DNA of 64,000 nucleotides from an uncultured Pelagibacteraceae bacterium (lineage in GTDB: Bacteria; Pseudomonadota; Alphaproteobacteria; Pelagibacterales; Pelagibacteraceae), in NCBI GenBank assembly GCA_902578265.1, contig CACHCA010000001.1, forward strand, positions 1 through 64,000, in the 5' to 3' direction. The notes under the pieces were generated by a model that saw nothing but the letters and a program-made list of their open reading frames with translations, was not told the origin of the DNA and searched no databases. The position numbers and the translations under genes were made by a program. Of the stretch, positions 63,239 through 64,000 are shown piece after piece (the stretch's first letter is position 1; every line of letters starts with the position of its first letter).

Positions 63239-63664
63239 TTAAATTCTTCTCTCAATATTATCTTGAATAAGATCTTCTAGACTCTTTTTTTCAAAAAAAT
63301 CATTAATATGATTTTCAAGTTCATCCCATAAGTTATGAGTTAAACATTTTGTAGATTTACCGTTACAGCCTTTTTTGGACTCTTTTTTACATTGAACAGT
63401 TTTAACTTTTTCATCAACAGCATCAAAAATATTTGTAAGTTTGATCTCTTTAGCTTTTTTATTTAAAACGTAGCCACCTTGATTTCCTCTAACACTTTGA
63501 ACAATCTCTTTTTTTCTAAGTTTAGAAAAAATTTGCTCCAAGTAATCAAGCGAAATACCTTGTCTAAGCGAAATGTCTCTCAGAGATACTGGGTTAATAT
63601 TGTTAAATCTTGCCAGATCCACCAAAGCCATTACCGCATATCTGCCTTTAGATGTTAATTTCAT
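63239..63664 (-). CDS. iscR: Rrf2-family Fe-S-sensing regulator, IscR-like
   Basis: The protein has 141 residues. [17 protein letters not shown] is the classic start and [32 protein letters not shown] the helix-turn-helix and wing. The three cluster-binding Cys are in [21 protein letters not shown], with the following His. It would sense Fe-S status and control the suf operon from the operator at 63691-63717. First gene of the operon. Confidence 0.93.
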   Translation of the reverse strand: MKLTSKGRYAVMALVDLARFNNINPVSLRDISLRQGISLDYLEQIFSKLRKKEIVQSVRGNQGGYVLNKKAKEIKLTNIFDAVDEKVKTVQCKKESKKGCNGKSTKCLTHNLWDELENHINDFFEKKSLEDLIQDNIERRI

Positions 63665-63685
63665 AAAACCTTTATTTTACAGGGG

Positions 63686-63713
63686 TATATATAAACCCGA
63701 CTAAAATAGTCAA
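63686..63713 (-). promoter_or_regulatory. Suf operon promoter (-35 TTGACT, -10 TATATA)
   Basis: On the minus strand TTGACT (63708-63713) is followed after 16 bases by TATATA (63686-63691). The ATG of iscR lies 22 bases downstream of the -10. The IscR-type site covers the -35 and spacer, so binding would block RNA polymerase. Confidence 0.65.
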
Positions 63714-63717
63714 GTAT
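63691..63717 (-). promoter_or_regulatory. IscR-type operator upstream of iscR-suf
   Basis: The minus strand reads ATACTTGACTATTTTAGTCG followed by GGTTTAT. The inverted GACT-N5-AGTC core and flanks fit the known type 1 IscR site (ATASYYGACTRWWWYAGTC) at almost every position. It overlaps the -35 box of the suf promoter. Confidence 0.8.
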
Positions 63718-63776
63718 CTATCAGAAAAAAACACTAACATTTTGTCACGTACATGTGTTAAACGTAATTTTTTTTT

Positions 63777-63795
63777 GAGAATAATTATCAATATC
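63777..63795. promoter_or_regulatory. Possible Fur-type iron box before the alpha/beta hydrolase gene
   Basis: GAGAATAATTATCAATATC agrees with 15 of 19 positions of the classical Fur box GATAATGATAATCATTATC. It lies 4 bases before the ATG at 63800. The region is AT-rich, so chance similarity cannot be excluded. Confidence 0.35.
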
Positions 63796-63799
63796 AATT

Positions 63800-64000
63800 A
63801 TGGATAATAAAATTTTAGAAATATTCATTCCTGGTCCTGCGGGGAGACTCGAAGCAAAATATTTTAAAAGTAAAAAAAGTACTTCACCTATCGCTTTAGT
63901 ATTACAACCTCATCCTCAATATGGAGGAACAATGAATAATAAAGTTGTTGTAGAAACTTTTCATGCTTTTATGGAGAATGATTTTTCTGTATGTCGAGTA
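63800..64000 (+). CDS. Alpha/beta hydrolase family protein (3' end outside window)
   Basis: A frame from ATG at 63800 stays open to the window edge (67 residues visible). It begins MDNKILEIFIPGPAGRLEAK and has ALVLQPHPQYGGTMNNKVV, a hallmark of the COG2945-type alpha/beta hydrolases. EALVL-type strand then the HPHP-like motif fits this family. It is transcribed divergently from iscR-suf with 135 bases between. The catalytic Ser and His would be beyond the window. Confidence 0.72.
   Translation, partial: MDNKILEIFIPGPAGRLEAKYFKSKKSTSPIALVLQPHPQYGGTMNNKVVVETFHAFMENDFSVCRV

Noticed and set aside
1-64000. CRISPR array, insertion sequence or integrase
   Set aside because: I saw no regularly spaced repeats, transposase or recombinase motifs on either strand.

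Overview
The window looks like a chromosomal segment of a marine SAR11-type alphaproteobacterium (Pelagibacterales). The DNA is very AT-rich. Genes are packed with 0-20 base spacers and many 1-4 base overlaps. The gene set fits that lineage: a taurine ABC transporter beside a taurine/beta-alanine:pyruvate aminotransferase and alanine dehydrogenase, a dimethylglycine dehydrogenase-type enzyme, a dihydroxypropanesulfonate dehydrogenase-like enzyme, an alternative oxidase, and a complete SUF Fe-S operon under an IscR-type regulator. This assignment is inferred from gene content, because no rRNA is present.

Layout. (1) 1-7838: accessory surface-sugar genes (C-methyltransferase end, SDR, DegT aminotransferase, methyltransferases, radical SAM enzyme, GT-C-like membrane protein) around a tRNA-Met(CAT). 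(2) 7937-12846: two small paralogous membrane proteins, a regulator with two winged helices, a bile acid:Na+ symporter family transporter and an 814-residue DMGDH-type oxidoreductase. (3) 12898-20306: a UDP-glucuronate epimerase-like gene, then a sulfonate module (ald, tpa, tauABC) with a divergent control region and a hairpin terminator between tauA and tauB. (4) 20303-33699: a second, larger polysaccharide island (nucleotide-sugar epimerases, gmd, RmlC-like, GT2 and GT17 glycosyltransferases, FkbM methyltransferase, LDH2-type dehydrogenase, radical SAM enzyme, large membrane protein). (5) 33756-39919: phosphotransacetylase-like protein, HpsN-like dehydrogenase, MsrB, alternative oxidase, ArgO/LysE-type exporter, VOC protein, cysE-cysK. 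(6) 39988-44701: a compact run of 13 small genes, several of which look like ferredoxin-like or dimeric alpha/beta-barrel proteins, ending in two SMR-type membrane proteins without the usual intramembrane glutamate. (7) 44694-57272: mixed metabolism (inositol-monophosphatase-like enzyme, gamma-butyrobetaine hydroxylase-like, azoreductase, CcdA, FAH, two ALDHs, DUF779, thioesterase, homocysteine methyltransferase, DMT transporter, YbaK, glnA). (8) 57276-63664: the suf operon with an IscR-type operator over its promoter, then the start of an alpha/beta hydrolase gene that runs off the window.

How parts work together. TauABC would import taurine, Tpa would move its amino group to pyruvate, and Ald would regenerate pyruvate and release ammonium, which GlnA could assimilate. 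The phosphotransacetylase-like and HpsN-like genes fit sulfonate-carbon metabolism, but xsc and suyAB are not in the window. DMGDH and the homocysteine methyltransferase fit one-carbon and methylamine metabolism.

The observations most worth following are the small-protein operon, the Glu-less SMR pair, the TauC with a 350-residue extra domain, the Lys-rich ALDH leader with a strong internal ribosome binding site, the terminator hairpin that mimics the DUF779 N-terminus, and the repeated use of TTAA as a stop codon shared by convergent genes.
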